From assembly GCA_937959265.1 (NCBI GenBank), contig CALGMA010000006.1:144920-208919 (forward strand): DNA of 64,000 nucleotides, given 5' to 3'. The position numbers were made by a program, and so were the translations under genes. The DNA is from an uncultured Anaerolineae bacterium (GTDB taxonomy: Bacteria; Chloroflexota; Anaerolineae; J036; Brachytrichaceae). The notes under the pieces are model-generated. The model saw only the letters and a program-made list of their open reading frames with translations. It was not told the origin of the DNA and searched no databases. Of this stretch, positions 42,098-51,679 are shown one piece after another (positions within the stretch are counted from its first letter, which is position 1; each line of letters starts with the position of its first letter).

Positions 42098-43613
42098 CCG
42101 CCGGAAGCGCATCTGCGATCAGTTCCACGCGCCGCATCGCGGCGTTATTGTCTAGGGTGTCGCTCGGCGGCCCGTCGGCGACGATGCGCCCGCCGGCCAT
42201 CAGCACGACGCGATTGGCAAAGCGCCGCGCCAGCGCCACATCATGCGTCACCATGACGACCGCTTGCGGACCGCGCTCCGCTCGCAACAGCCGGCGCAGC
42301 AGATCTTCCGCCGTGCCATCGTCCAGCCCGGCGGTCGGCTCGTCCAGGATCAGCACGCGCGGTTGCATGGCAAGGACGCCGGCGACGGCGACGCGCTTCT
42401 GCTGGCCGAAGCTCAATCCAAATGGCGACTGGTCGAGGGACAGGTGGCTCAGCCCGACCGTCTCCAGCGCCTCGGCGATGGCCTGTTGGATGCGTGCCTC
42501 CGGCATGCCCACGTTGCGCGGGCCGAAGCTCAACTCCTCGCGCAGCGTATTCGCGAACAACATGGCTGCCGGATTTTGAAACACGTAGCCCACCCTGCAA
42601 GCGAGCTGCGCCACGGTGAGGCGCGCAGCGTCTTGGCCGAAGACGATCACCTGGCCACGGGTAGGGCGCAGCAGGCCAATCGTCATCTTGCACAGTGTGG
42701 ACTTTCCGGCGCCGTTCGGCCCCATCAAGGCGATCAGGTCGCCTTCGCGCACGTCCAGCGACACGCCGCCGAGCTGCTCAACCGGCGCGCCCGGATAGGC
42801 GAAATGCACGTCGCGGAACGCGATCAACGGCGCGCCGTTGGTGGAAGACGGATGGCGCAGCTCAGAGGGCGCGCCATCGTCCTGCAACCCGCGTTTGGCA
42901 TCAAGCCAGGCGCGAAAGCCGACCACGTCACCGTCGAACGCCACCTCACCGTCGCGCAGCGCCACGCAGTGCTCCGGCGCGATCCGCAGCGCCTCCGCCA
43001 CGCGATGCTCGACCAGGATGACGGCGATGCCTTCGTCGGCCAGCCGGCGAAAGAGCCTGAGCGCCGCGCGAGCCGAAGGCGGGTCGAGCGACGCCAGCGG
43101 CTCGTCCAACAGCAACGCGCGCGGCTGCATCGCCAGCGTCGCGGCGATCACCACCTTCTGCTGCTCGCCGCCGCTCAGCGAATGCGTGTCGCGGCTGAGC
43201 AGATGTTCGATGCGCAACTGGCGCGCGGCCTCGTGGACACGGGCGATGATCTGCTCGCGGGGCAGGCCGATGTTCTCCAGCCCAAAGGCAATCTCGTTCA
43301 CCACGCGCGCGGCGACGATTTGCTTGTCGGGATCTTGCATGACGGTGCCGACGCGCCGCGCCAATTGCGCCAACGACAGGCCGGCAGTAGACTCTTCGAA
43401 GCAACGAATCTCACCGTGAAGTGTTCCGTTCTTATAGCTGTTTGGGATCAGCCCGTTGATGCACCGGATGAGCGTCGTCTTGCCGCTGCCGCTCCTGCCG
43501 ACGACCAGCGTGATCTGGCCGGGGCGAAAGTCCAGGGTAACGTCGCGCAGCGCCGGCGCGGCGCGGTTGGCGTAGGTATAGCTCAAGCGGGTGATATTGA
43601 TAGCCACAGACAA
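42090..43613 (-). CDS. ECF transporter ATPase, two fused ABC domains
   Basis: A 507-residue protein that joins the two EcfA subunits in one chain. The first half has Walker A GRSGSGKTT, Q-loop VMQDPDKQIV, signature HSLSGGEQQKVVIAATLA and Walker B ALLLDEPLASLD. The second has Walker A GPNGAGKST, Q-loop VFQNPAAMLF, Walker B VLILDEPTAGLD and a signature that reads LSFGQQKRVAVAGVLA, with Phe where Gly is usual. It is followed by the T component with a short overlap. The S-component gene starts divergently 89 bp away, so the complete ECF module is here; the linker between halves is about 25 residues. Confidence 0.92.
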   Translation of the reverse strand: MSVAINITRLSYTYANRAAPALRDVTLDFRPGQITLVVGRSGSGKTTLIRCINGLIPNSYKNGTLHGEIRCFEESTAGLSLAQLARRVGTVMQDPDKQIVAARVVNEIAFGLENIGLPREQIIARVHEAARQLRIEHLLSRDTHSLSGGEQQKVVIAATLAMQPRALLLDEPLASLDPPSARAALRLFRRLADEGIAVILVEHRVAEALRIAPEHCVALRDGEVAFDGDVVGFRAWLDAKRGLQDDGAPSELRHPSSTNGAPLIAFRDVHFAYPGAPVEQLGGVSLDVREGDLIALMGPNGAGKSTLCKMTIGLLRPTRGQVIVFGQDAARLTVAQLACRVGYVFQNPAAMLFANTLREELSFGPRNVGMPEARIQQAIAEALETVGLSHLSLDQSPFGLSFGQQKRVAVAGVLAMQPRVLILDEPTAGLDDGTAEDLLRRLLRAERGPQAVVMVTHDVALARRFANRVVLMAGGRIVADGPPSDTLDNNAAMRRVELIADALPADG

Positions 43614-43702
43614 CGGATCCCTAGCGATTTAGGCAACTTTCGGGGCTAAGCCCTGGATTGTAAACAGCATACCTACACAAACGCGGGAGGAGAGATAACA
43701 CA

Positions 43703-44263
43703 ATGACTTCAACTGCTTCGAGTCCCTGGTCGGTCAATACGCGCACCGTCGTTCTGGCAGCGATCTTCGGCGCGATGGTCGTTGCGTTGCAGGTCGTCGG
43801 CATCGGCTCGATCCCGGTGCCGAACCTGAGCGGCGCAATGACCACACTACTCATCCCAGTCATCCTCGGCGCGATTATCGGCGGGCCGATCGTCGGTATG
43901 TTTGCCGGGCTGATCATGGGCGTCATCTATTTGATCCTGCCGACGACCGCCGCCTTCGGGCCGATCACGCTGATCGTGCCGCGATTGCTGTTCGCATTCG
44001 TGGCGTGGACAGTGTATCGCGCATTGAAGCGCACGCCAGGTGATACGACGAACACGATCGTTGCGAGCGCCGCTGCCGGCGCCGCCGGTGCGCTGACGAA
44101 CACCGTCACCGCTGTTGGCATCGCCATCCTGCTCGGCCAGGTGCCGGCTTCGATCATCCCAGCCGTCATCCCCCAGGCACTGATCGAGCTGGTCGGCTGC
44201 GCCATCATCATCCCGATCGTCATGGTCGCGGTTGAGGCTTCGCTCAAAGCACGCACGGCGTAA
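43703..44263 (+). CDS. ECF transporter substrate-binding (S) component
   Basis: A 186-residue, very hydrophobic protein with six likely helices (TRTVVLAAIFGAMVVALQVVGIG, MTTLLIPVILGAIIGGPIVGMFAGLIMGVIYLIL, PRLLFAFVAWTVYRAL and others). The N-terminal helix with small residues (AAIFGA) is the usual contact with the T component. Which vitamin or metal it binds cannot be told; the motifs do not match BioY, ThiT or RibU clearly. A good ribosome site GGGAGGAGAG (43685-43694) precedes the ATG. It is divergent from the A and T genes and shares their upstream gap. Confidence 0.85.
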   Translation: MTSTASSPWSVNTRTVVLAAIFGAMVVALQVVGIGSIPVPNLSGAMTTLLIPVILGAIIGGPIVGMFAGLIMGVIYLILPTTAAFGPITLIVPRLLFAFVAWTVYRALKRTPGDTTNTIVASAAAGAAGALTNTVTAVGIAILLGQVPASIIPAVIPQALIELVGCAIIIPIVMVAVEASLKARTA

Positions 44264-44298
44264 CGGGCACTGCAGACGAACAAGCACGAGGGATTGCC

Positions 44299-45282
44299 CT
44301 ACGTAAAATCTCTTACACAGGGCAAACCGCCCAGCGGCTCGGCGGCCAATACAGCATTGACGACGGCCTGCGCCACAGCTTCCGCAGCCAACGCGCCGAT
44401 CACGCTCACGTCGGCGCGTTGCTCGCCTAGCGACAAGGCAAAGATTACATCGCCATCGAGCATGGTGTGAATCGGGCGAATGACGCGAGCCAAGCCATCG
44501 TGCGCCATCTGGGCCACCCTAGCCGCTTGATGTTTCGGCAGCACGGCATTGGTCGCCACGACGGCCAGGGTAGTGTTTTGCCCGCGCTGGCGGTCGGCCA
44601 GGCGCGCAATGGCCAGGCCGTCGGCATTGGCCAGGTAAGCCATCGTGTCGGCGAAGCCGTCGTCATCGAGCTGGCGCGCGCCGGCGAGGATGCGCCCGCT
44701 CTGCGGGTCAATCACGTCGCCGAAGGCGTTGACGGCTGCCAGCGCGGCGACGATGATCCCTTGCGCGAGATAAATGGCTGCCGAGCCGAGGCCGGCTTTG
44801 GTGGCTCGCGCGAAGCCAAGCGCTTTGCCACAGCTTGCACCCGTTCCCGCCCCAACATTGCCCTGGGCGACCGGGGCATCTGTAGCGGCCTGACACGCCG
44901 CGTAGCCTGCAGCCGCGTCCGGCCGGACATCGGCGCGACCGACCGGCAGGTCAAACAAGACCGCCGCCGGCACGATGGGCACCTTCGCCACGCCTACATC
45001 AAAGCCGTAGCCGCGCTCCTCCAGCCAGCGCATCACGCCATCGGCCGCCGCAAGGCCATAGGCGCTACCGCCGCTCAACAACACGGCGTGCACCCGCTCC
45101 ACGCTGCAGGTCGGCGCCAGCAGCGCCGTCTCGCGCGTGCCCGGCGCGCCGCCGCGAACATCCACGCCGGCCACTGCGCCCTGCGGACACAACACTACCG
45201 TGCAGCCGGTGCCTGCATCCAAGTCCGTCCAGTGGCCCACCCGCAATCCGGGAATGGCAGTAAGGGTAGCGTTCATCCTCAT
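44299..45282 (-). CDS. P1 family (S58) peptidase, DmpA/NylC-type
   Basis: A 327-residue N-terminal-nucleophile hydrolase that matures by self-cleavage. The likely cleavage site is Asn-Thr in GQNTTLAVVATNAVL, as in nylon oligomer hydrolase NylC, where the new N-terminal Thr is the nucleophile. Other P1 features are GLRVGHWTDLDAGTGCTVVL, VDVRGGAPGTRETALL and VLLSGGSAYGLAAADGVMRWLEE. It could act as a beta-peptidyl aminopeptidase or amidase. The next gene upstream, an M20 peptidase, ends where this one starts (no gap), so they are co-transcribed and may degrade the same unusual peptides. Confidence 0.9.
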   Translation of the reverse strand: MRMNATLTAIPGLRVGHWTDLDAGTGCTVVLCPQGAVAGVDVRGGAPGTRETALLAPTCSVERVHAVLLSGGSAYGLAAADGVMRWLEERGYGFDVGVAKVPIVPAAVLFDLPVGRADVRPDAAAGYAACQAATDAPVAQGNVGAGTGASCGKALGFARATKAGLGSAAIYLAQGIIVAALAAVNAFGDVIDPQSGRILAGARQLDDDGFADTMAYLANADGLAIARLADRQRGQNTTLAVVATNAVLPKHQAARVAQMAHDGLARVIRPIHTMLDGDVIFALSLGEQRADVSVIGALAAEAVAQAVVNAVLAAEPLGGLPCVRDFT

Positions 45283-46551
<1,269 letters not shown>

Positions 46552-46602
46552 GCGTCGTCTCAGCGTTTCGTCAAAACAAGGCGCACCATATTCGATTCGG
46601 CG

Positions 46603-47388
46603 CTAGAGCGGCGGCGTGAAGCGGCCATCCTGCGCCGTCCAGCCGGCGTCCACGTAGAGCACCGCGCCGGTGACGTATGAGCTGGCATCGGAGGCGAGAT
46701 ACACCACTGCGCCGACCATCTCATGCGGCTGCGCCCAGCGGCGCAGGGCGTTCTTCTCGGCGTAGGCGCGATACCAGTCGGGATGATTGCGGATTTGGGC
46801 AGTAAGCGGGGTCTCCACTACGCCGGGGGCAATCAGGTTCACGCGCACACCGCGCGTCCCCAGCTCGGCGGCCAGGGCGCGGCACATTTGGCGCACGCCG
46901 GCTTTGGTGGCCGCATACACGCCCTGCCCCGGCTCCACCACCTCGCCGCGAATGCTGCTGAAGACGATGATGCTGCCGCGCCCGCGCTCGGCCATGCCGC
47001 GCGCCACGTGGCGCATCAGCATGAACGTGCCGCGCAAGTTCAGGCCGATCACCCGGTCGAATTCCTCGTCGCTGATCGCCAGCAGGGGCTTGCGCACGTT
47101 GATGCTGGGCGTGCTCACCAACACGTCGAGCGGCGGGGCATCCTGCAGCGCAGCGGCGATGGCGGCGGCGGCGCGCATGTCGAGCTGGAGCGCGTCGGCG
47201 CTCGCGCCGATGTCCCGCGCCACGCGCTGCGCAGCGGTCAGGTCGAGGTCGGCGCAGATCACGCGCGCGCCGTGCGAAGCCAGCCCATGCGCGCTGGCTT
47301 CGCCGATGCCGCTGCCGGCGCCCACCACCAGCGCGGTGCGGCCGGTCAGGTCGAACATCCGACGATAGTCGAAGGCTGGAGTTGTCAT
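46603..47388 (-). CDS. Short-chain dehydrogenase/reductase
   Basis: A 261-residue NAD(P)-dependent oxidoreductase. Cofactor motif VVGAGSGIGEASA, catalytic Ser in IIVFSSIRGEV, and YAATKAGVRQM (Tyr, Lys). The Asp in CADLDLTAAQRV suggests NAD rather than NADP. A longer frame upstream exists, but the ATG at 47388 fits the family. The N-A-G motif reads STPSINVRKP in place of the usual NNAG, which is somewhat odd. It diverges from argS with a 75-bp gap. Substrate unknown. Confidence 0.92.
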   Translation of the reverse strand: MTTPAFDYRRMFDLTGRTALVVGAGSGIGEASAHGLASHGARVICADLDLTAAQRVARDIGASADALQLDMRAAAAIAAALQDAPPLDVLVSTPSINVRKPLLAISDEEFDRVIGLNLRGTFMLMRHVARGMAERGRGSIIVFSSIRGEVVEPGQGVYAATKAGVRQMCRALAAELGTRGVRVNLIAPGVVETPLTAQIRNHPDWYRAYAEKNALRRWAQPHEMVGAVVYLASDASSYVTGAVLYVDAGWTAQDGRFTPPL

Positions 47389-47435
47389 AGGCGACAAGTA
47401 AACACCGGAGATGTCCGGCTGAAAAGCTACGTTGT

Positions 47436-47441
47436 TAGAAT
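47436..47441 (+). promoter_or_regulatory. -10-like hexamer before argS
   Basis: TAGAAT lies 22 nt before the ATG at 47464, so this transcript would have a short leader of about 15 nt instead of none. No ribosome site is seen. Confidence 0.45.
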
Positions 47442-47463
47442 ACGCGCCTATCGAGCCGCTCGT

Positions 47464-49239
47464 ATGATTCGAGACCATCTCATTCGTTGCATCACCGATG
47501 CCATCGGCCAAGCGCAGCAAGCCGGCGAACTACCTGCCTTCGCCATACCGACGATCGCCGTAGAACACCCGCGCCAGCCGGAGATGGGCGACTACGCGAC
47601 CAACGCGGCCATGCAACTGGCGCGCGTCGCCAAGATGCCGCCCGCGAAGATTGCCGAGACAATCGCCCAATACCTGCGCGCTATGCCGAGCGCGCCCTTC
47701 TCCGTCGAAGTCGCGCAAGGCTTCATCAACTTTCGCCTGACGCCCGCCTATCTCTCACAGCAAGTTGACGTCATCCTCGAACGCGGCGCGCGCTGGGGTG
47801 AGATTGACCTGGGGCGAGGGCGCAAGGCGCAGGTGGAGCACGGCAGCGCCAATCCCACCGGCTACGCCACGATCGGCACCGGCCGCAATGTGGTGGTGGG
47901 CGACACGCTGGCCAACACCCTAGAGGCGGCCGGCTATCAGGTGCATCGCGAGTGGTACATCAACGATGCCGGCTCACAGGTGCGCGTCTTCGGCGCGAGC
48001 GTATATGCCCGCTACGCGCAGGCGCTGGGCGTGGATGAGCCGATGCCCGAGCGCGGCTACCAGGGCGAAGATGTGCAAGAAGTGGCCCGCATCATTGCCG
48101 AGCGCGAGGGCGAAAAATACCTGCGCCTGCCCAAGGATGAAGCGGTGCGCGCGCTGGGCCGACTCGGCATCGAAGCGATAATGGCCAACATCAAGCGCAC
48201 GCTGGCGCGGCTGAACATCCGCTACGACAGCTTCTTCAGCGAGAAGAGCCTGTGGACCAGCGGCCTGGGCCACGAAATGATCGAGCGCCTGCGCGCAAAG
48301 GGGCTGGTGATCGAACACGACGGCGCGCTGTGGTTCAGCGAGGACGGCTCGCCCATCCGCAGCGGCCAGGGCCAGCGCCGCAGCGACGAGGAGTACGCCG
48401 CGGACAAGGACGAAAGCGGCCAGACGCTGCCGGTGCAGGCCGTGCTGATTCGCTCGCCGAAGGTGATCTGCGATCCCGAGGAGCGCCCGACCTACTTCGC
48501 CAGCGACATCCCCTACATGTGGCACAAGGTGATGCTGCGCGGCTTCAACCCGGCCATCTACGTGTGGGGCGAAGACCATCAGGCCGACGTGCCGCGCCTG
48601 CACGCCGCCGCGCGCGCCATCGGGCTGCCGGAAGGTTCCATCCGTATCCTGATCTACCGCTTCATCACCTTGCTGCGCAGCGGCCAGGAAGTGCGCATGG
48701 GCAAGCGCAAGGGCAACGCGCTGCTGATTGACGACGTGGTGGATGAAATCGGCCCGGACGCCTTTCGTTACATCATGCTCTCACGCAGCGTGGACACCAA
48801 GTTCACCTTCGACCTGGACGTGCTGAAGGAGCAAAACGAGAAGAATCCGGTTTATTACGTGCAGTATGGCCACGCGCGCATCTGCTCCATCGAGCGCAAA
48901 GCGGACGAGGAGAACTGGGGCGTAGAAATCGGCGACCAAGAATCCCATCAAGCGCGGGGCGCGTACTGCTATGAGCACCCCGCCGAGCAAGCCCTCATCC
49001 GCAGGCTGATCCAGTTGCCGGAAATCGTCGAGCTGGTGGCGACGACGCTGCAACCGCATCACTACACCACCTACGCCCGCGAGGTGACTCAGGCCTTCAG
49101 CAAGTTCTACGAGGAATGCCGGATCAAGGGCAGCCCGCCGGATGTGGCCCGCGCACGCATGAAGCTGGCCCGCGCCGCGCAGTTGACGCTGGCGAAGACG
49201 CTGAAACTGATGGGGATGAGCGCGCCGGAGCGGATGTGA
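47464..49239 (+). CDS. argS: Arginyl-tRNA synthetase with atypical HIGH motif
   Basis: A 591-residue class I synthetase. The ArgRS N-terminal tRNA-binding domain is residues 1-95 ([22 protein letters not shown]). The catalytic core has [27 protein letters not shown]: the HIGH signature, normally HVGH, reads TIGT at 136-139, so both histidines are threonine. The KMSKS loop reads MGKRKGN (412-418) where MSKRKGN is common. The DALR anticodon-binding domain ([16 protein letters not shown]... [19 protein letters not shown]) is complete, and the ending in VxRM/ERM is usual. The fold is intact, so it is either an active variant or the organism has another copy. It is followed 20 bp later by dcd. Confidence 0.92.
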   Translation: MIRDHLIRCITDAIGQAQQAGELPAFAIPTIAVEHPRQPEMGDYATNAAMQLARVAKMPPAKIAETIAQYLRAMPSAPFSVEVAQGFINFRLTPAYLSQQVDVILERGARWGEIDLGRGRKAQVEHGSANPTGYATIGTGRNVVVGDTLANTLEAAGYQVHREWYINDAGSQVRVFGASVYARYAQALGVDEPMPERGYQGEDVQEVARIIAEREGEKYLRLPKDEAVRALGRLGIEAIMANIKRTLARLNIRYDSFFSEKSLWTSGLGHEMIERLRAKGLVIEHDGALWFSEDGSPIRSGQGQRRSDEEYAADKDESGQTLPVQAVLIRSPKVICDPEERPTYFASDIPYMWHKVMLRGFNPAIYVWGEDHQADVPRLHAAARAIGLPEGSIRILIYRFITLLRSGQEVRMGKRKGNALLIDDVVDEIGPDAFRYIMLSRSVDTKFTFDLDVLKEQNEKNPVYYVQYGHARICSIERKADEENWGVEIGDQESHQARGAYCYEHPAEQALIRRLIQLPEIVELVATTLQPHHYTTYAREVTQAFSKFYEECRIKGSPPDVARARMKLARAAQLTLAKTLKLMGMSAPERM

Positions 49240-49259
49240 CTCTAACTTTGAGCGTTGAA

Positions 49260-49832
49260 ATGGGCATCAAACCTGACCACTGGATCCGCCGCATGGCGCT
49301 CGAACATCACATGATCGAGCCGTTCGTCGAAAATTCCATCCGACAAGGCGTGGTGAGCTATGGGCTGTCGTCCTACGGCTACGACATCCGCGTGAGCGAC
49401 GAGTTCAAGATCTTCACCAACGTCAACTCGGCCGTCGTGGACCCGAAGAACTTTGTGCCGCAATCGTTCGTGGACTTCAAGGGCGACGTGTGCATCATCC
49501 CGCCCAACTCGTTTGCGCTCAGCCGCACGGTGGAATACTTCCGCATTCCGCGCGAGGTGCTGGTGGTATGCCTGGGGAAGAGCACATACGCCCGCTGCGG
49601 CCTGATCGTTAACGTCACGCCGCTGGAGCCGGAGTGGGAAGGTTACCTGACGTTGGAGATCAGCAACACTACGCCGCTGCCGGCCAAGGTGTACGCCAAC
49701 GAGGGGATCGCCCAGCTCATCTTTCTGGCCGGGGATGGCATGTGCGAACAGAGCTACCGCGACAAGAAAGGCAAGTACCAGGGGCAGACCGGCGTCACCC
49801 TGCCGCGCATCGAGCAAGGCGGAGAACGATGA
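49260..49832 (+). CDS. dcd: dCTP deaminase
   Basis: A 190-residue trimeric enzyme that makes dUTP from dCTP for thymidylate synthesis. The motifs [52 protein letters not shown] (catalytic Ser, Arg and Glu) and [15 protein letters not shown] are clear. The C-terminus ends [17 protein letters not shown], the usual substrate-covering tail. The start is the ATG at 49260; a GTG at 49236 overlaps argS and is less likely. Its TGA overlaps the ATG of the next gene. Confidence 0.95.
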   Translation: MGIKPDHWIRRMALEHHMIEPFVENSIRQGVVSYGLSSYGYDIRVSDEFKIFTNVNSAVVDPKNFVPQSFVDFKGDVCIIPPNSFALSRTVEYFRIPREVLVVCLGKSTYARCGLIVNVTPLEPEWEGYLTLEISNTTPLPAKVYANEGIAQLIFLAGDGMCEQSYRDKKGKYQGQTGVTLPRIEQGGER

Positions 49833-51001
49833 ACGATTCATCCCCTTTGGGCGAAGCGCGCCGGGAGCGCATCGTCGCGCTGGCGCGCGACCTCATCCGC
49901 TGCAAAAGCCTGGCCGGCGAAGAACGCGGCGTAGCCGGCGTCGTCGCGCGCGCGATGACGGCACTCGGCTATGACGAGGTGAAGGCCGACGCGCTGGGCA
50001 ACGTGGTGGGTCGCCTGCGGCCGAATGCGCCGTCAAGCGAAGGCGCGCTGCTCTTCGACTCCCACATGGACACCGTCGCGGTCGCCGGCCATTGGACGAA
50101 GGACCCCTTCGGCGGCGAGGTGAGCGACGGGCGCATCTGGGGCCGCGGCGCCTGCGACATGAAGGGCGCGCTGGCTGCCAGCCTGTGCGCAGCGGCATTC
50201 GCCAAACAAGACGGGCGACTGCGTCGCAATGTGCTGGTATGCGCCAGCGTCAACGAAGAGCAGATCGAAGGGCTGGCGCTGGCCGAGGTGCTGGATGCCT
50301 ATCGGCCGGCCTACGTGGTGATCTGCGAGAGCACTGCGCTGCGGCTGAACATCGGCGGGCGCGGCCGGGCCGAGGTGTTCATCACCGCCGAGGGCGTGCC
50401 CGCCCACGCCAGCGACCCATCGCGTGGCGTGAATGCGCTCAAGCACATGGCTCGGCTGATCGCGGCCCTACAGGACTGGCAACCGCCATGCGACGCCGAC
50501 CTCGGCCCCGGCATCCTGGAGCCAACCGAGATCATCAGCGATCCTTTTCCCAGCGTGAGCGTGCTGCCGGCGCGCTGTCGGGTGCGCGCCGATCGCCGCC
50601 TGCTGGTCGGCGAAGGCGTGGACGATGTGATCGCGCCGATCCAAGAGGCCATCGCCCGCTTGCAACGCGAAGACCCCACGTTCAACGCCCGCGCCGAAGT
50701 GGACGCAGGCAGCATCACCACCTACACCGGCGTCACGCGCAGCGCGTTGAAGTTCATGCCGGCCTGGAAGTTCGACGCCGAGCATCCCTTCGCGCGCATG
50801 GCGCGCGCGGCATTGTCCGAAGCGCCGATCGGTTACTATCGCTTCTGCACGAACGCCGCGCGCAGCGCCGGTATGCTGGGCATTCCCACCATTGGCTTCG
50901 GCCCGGGCCTGGAGACCGACGCGCACATCGCCGATGAGTCGCTCAGCCTTGACCAGCTCTTCGGCGCCGCCGAGGGCTATTACCGGCTGGCATCCCTGTA
51001 G
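49829..51001 (+). CDS. M20 family hydrolase, YgeY-like
   Basis: A 390-residue zinc amidohydrolase. Ligand motifs are [40 protein letters not shown] and [16 protein letters not shown]. The C-terminal half, with [32 protein letters not shown] and [25 protein letters not shown] wording (here [21 protein letters not shown]), is close to YgeY, a family that has been tied to selenium metabolism. With Sec-SelD in the same window this may be another selenium-linked gene, but the assignment is from memory of the motif and is moderate. It overlaps dcd by 4 bp and the convergent HAD gene by 22 bp. Confidence 0.85.
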   Translation: MNDSSPLGEARRERIVALARDLIRCKSLAGEERGVAGVVARAMTALGYDEVKADALGNVVGRLRPNAPSSEGALLFDSHMDTVAVAGHWTKDPFGGEVSDGRIWGRGACDMKGALAASLCAAAFAKQDGRLRRNVLVCASVNEEQIEGLALAEVLDAYRPAYVVICESTALRLNIGGRGRAEVFITAEGVPAHASDPSRGVNALKHMARLIAALQDWQPPCDADLGPGILEPTEIISDPFPSVSVLPARCRVRADRRLLVGEGVDDVIAPIQEAIARLQREDPTFNARAEVDAGSITTYTGVTRSALKFMPAWKFDAEHPFARMARAALSEAPIGYYRFCTNAARSAGMLGIPTIGFGPGLETDAHIADESLSLDQLFGAAEGYYRLASL

Positions 51002-51675
51002 GCAGATGCAGCGTTGCGCCGGGCCTGCAAGCGATCGAGATCCACTTCATCGAACGAGCGGACGACGAGGTCGGCTTCGTCCATCGGCAGATGCTGCGTG
51101 ACAGCGTTGGTAACAGCGACGACGAACAATCCGGCCGCTTTCGCTGCGCGCACGCCATTCAGTGAATCCTCGAAGGCGATCGCGGCATCCGCGGACACAC
51201 CGAGTGCATTGAGCGCAGCTAGATATAGATCAGGATGTGGCTTGCTGCGGCCGGGCGGCACGTCATCACGGCACAAGACGGCATCGAAGGCTTCGAGCAG
51301 TCCATAGCGCGCCAGATGCGCGTCCACCCAGCGATGGTCGGAGCTGGAAGCGACTGCCAGCTTCAAGCCGCGTCGGTGCGCCTCGCATAGCAGGCCCTCC
51401 ACACCGTCTCGCAGCCCCATCTCCAACAGCACATCGTGGTGCAGCACCTTTAAGCGTGCCTGGATAGCTGCGCGGTCGAGCGGATGGCCCAGTTTGCACT
51501 CTAGGTCGGTGTAGGGGTCAAAGGCATACCAGGTGCCAACGCCTTCCAGCCACTCCGCCAGCGTCAGGGATGCGCCATGCTCCCGATAGATCTGTTGCCA
51601 GGCATGATATTCCGGCGTCTCGGTGTCGAGCAATGTGCCGTCGAAGTCAAAGATGAGCGCGACAATCTGCACCAT
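50980..51675 (-). CDS. HAD superfamily phosphatase (beta-phosphoglucomutase-like)
   Basis: A 232-residue HAD hydrolase, subfamily IA. Motif I is FDFDGTLLDTETPEYHAW, motif II AVASSSDHRWVD, motif III/IV KPHPDLYLAALNALGVSADAAIAFEDSLNGVRAAKAAGLFVVAVTN. The cap domain between them is of the beta-phosphoglucomutase kind. It could dephosphorylate sugar phosphates. The frame runs on upstream without a stop, but the ATG at 51675 gives the right length. It lies 4 bp after the LCP gene on the same strand, and its 3' end overlaps the convergent M20 gene by 22 bp. Confidence 0.93.
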   Translation of the reverse strand: MVQIVALIFDFDGTLLDTETPEYHAWQQIYREHGASLTLAEWLEGVGTWYAFDPYTDLECKLGHPLDRAAIQARLKVLHHDVLLEMGLRDGVEGLLCEAHRRGLKLAVASSSDHRWVDAHLARYGLLEAFDAVLCRDDVPPGRSKPHPDLYLAALNALGVSADAAIAFEDSLNGVRAAKAAGLFVVAVTNAVTQHLPMDEADLVVRSFDEVDLDRLQARRNAASAYRDASR

Positions 51676-51679
51676 CGCG

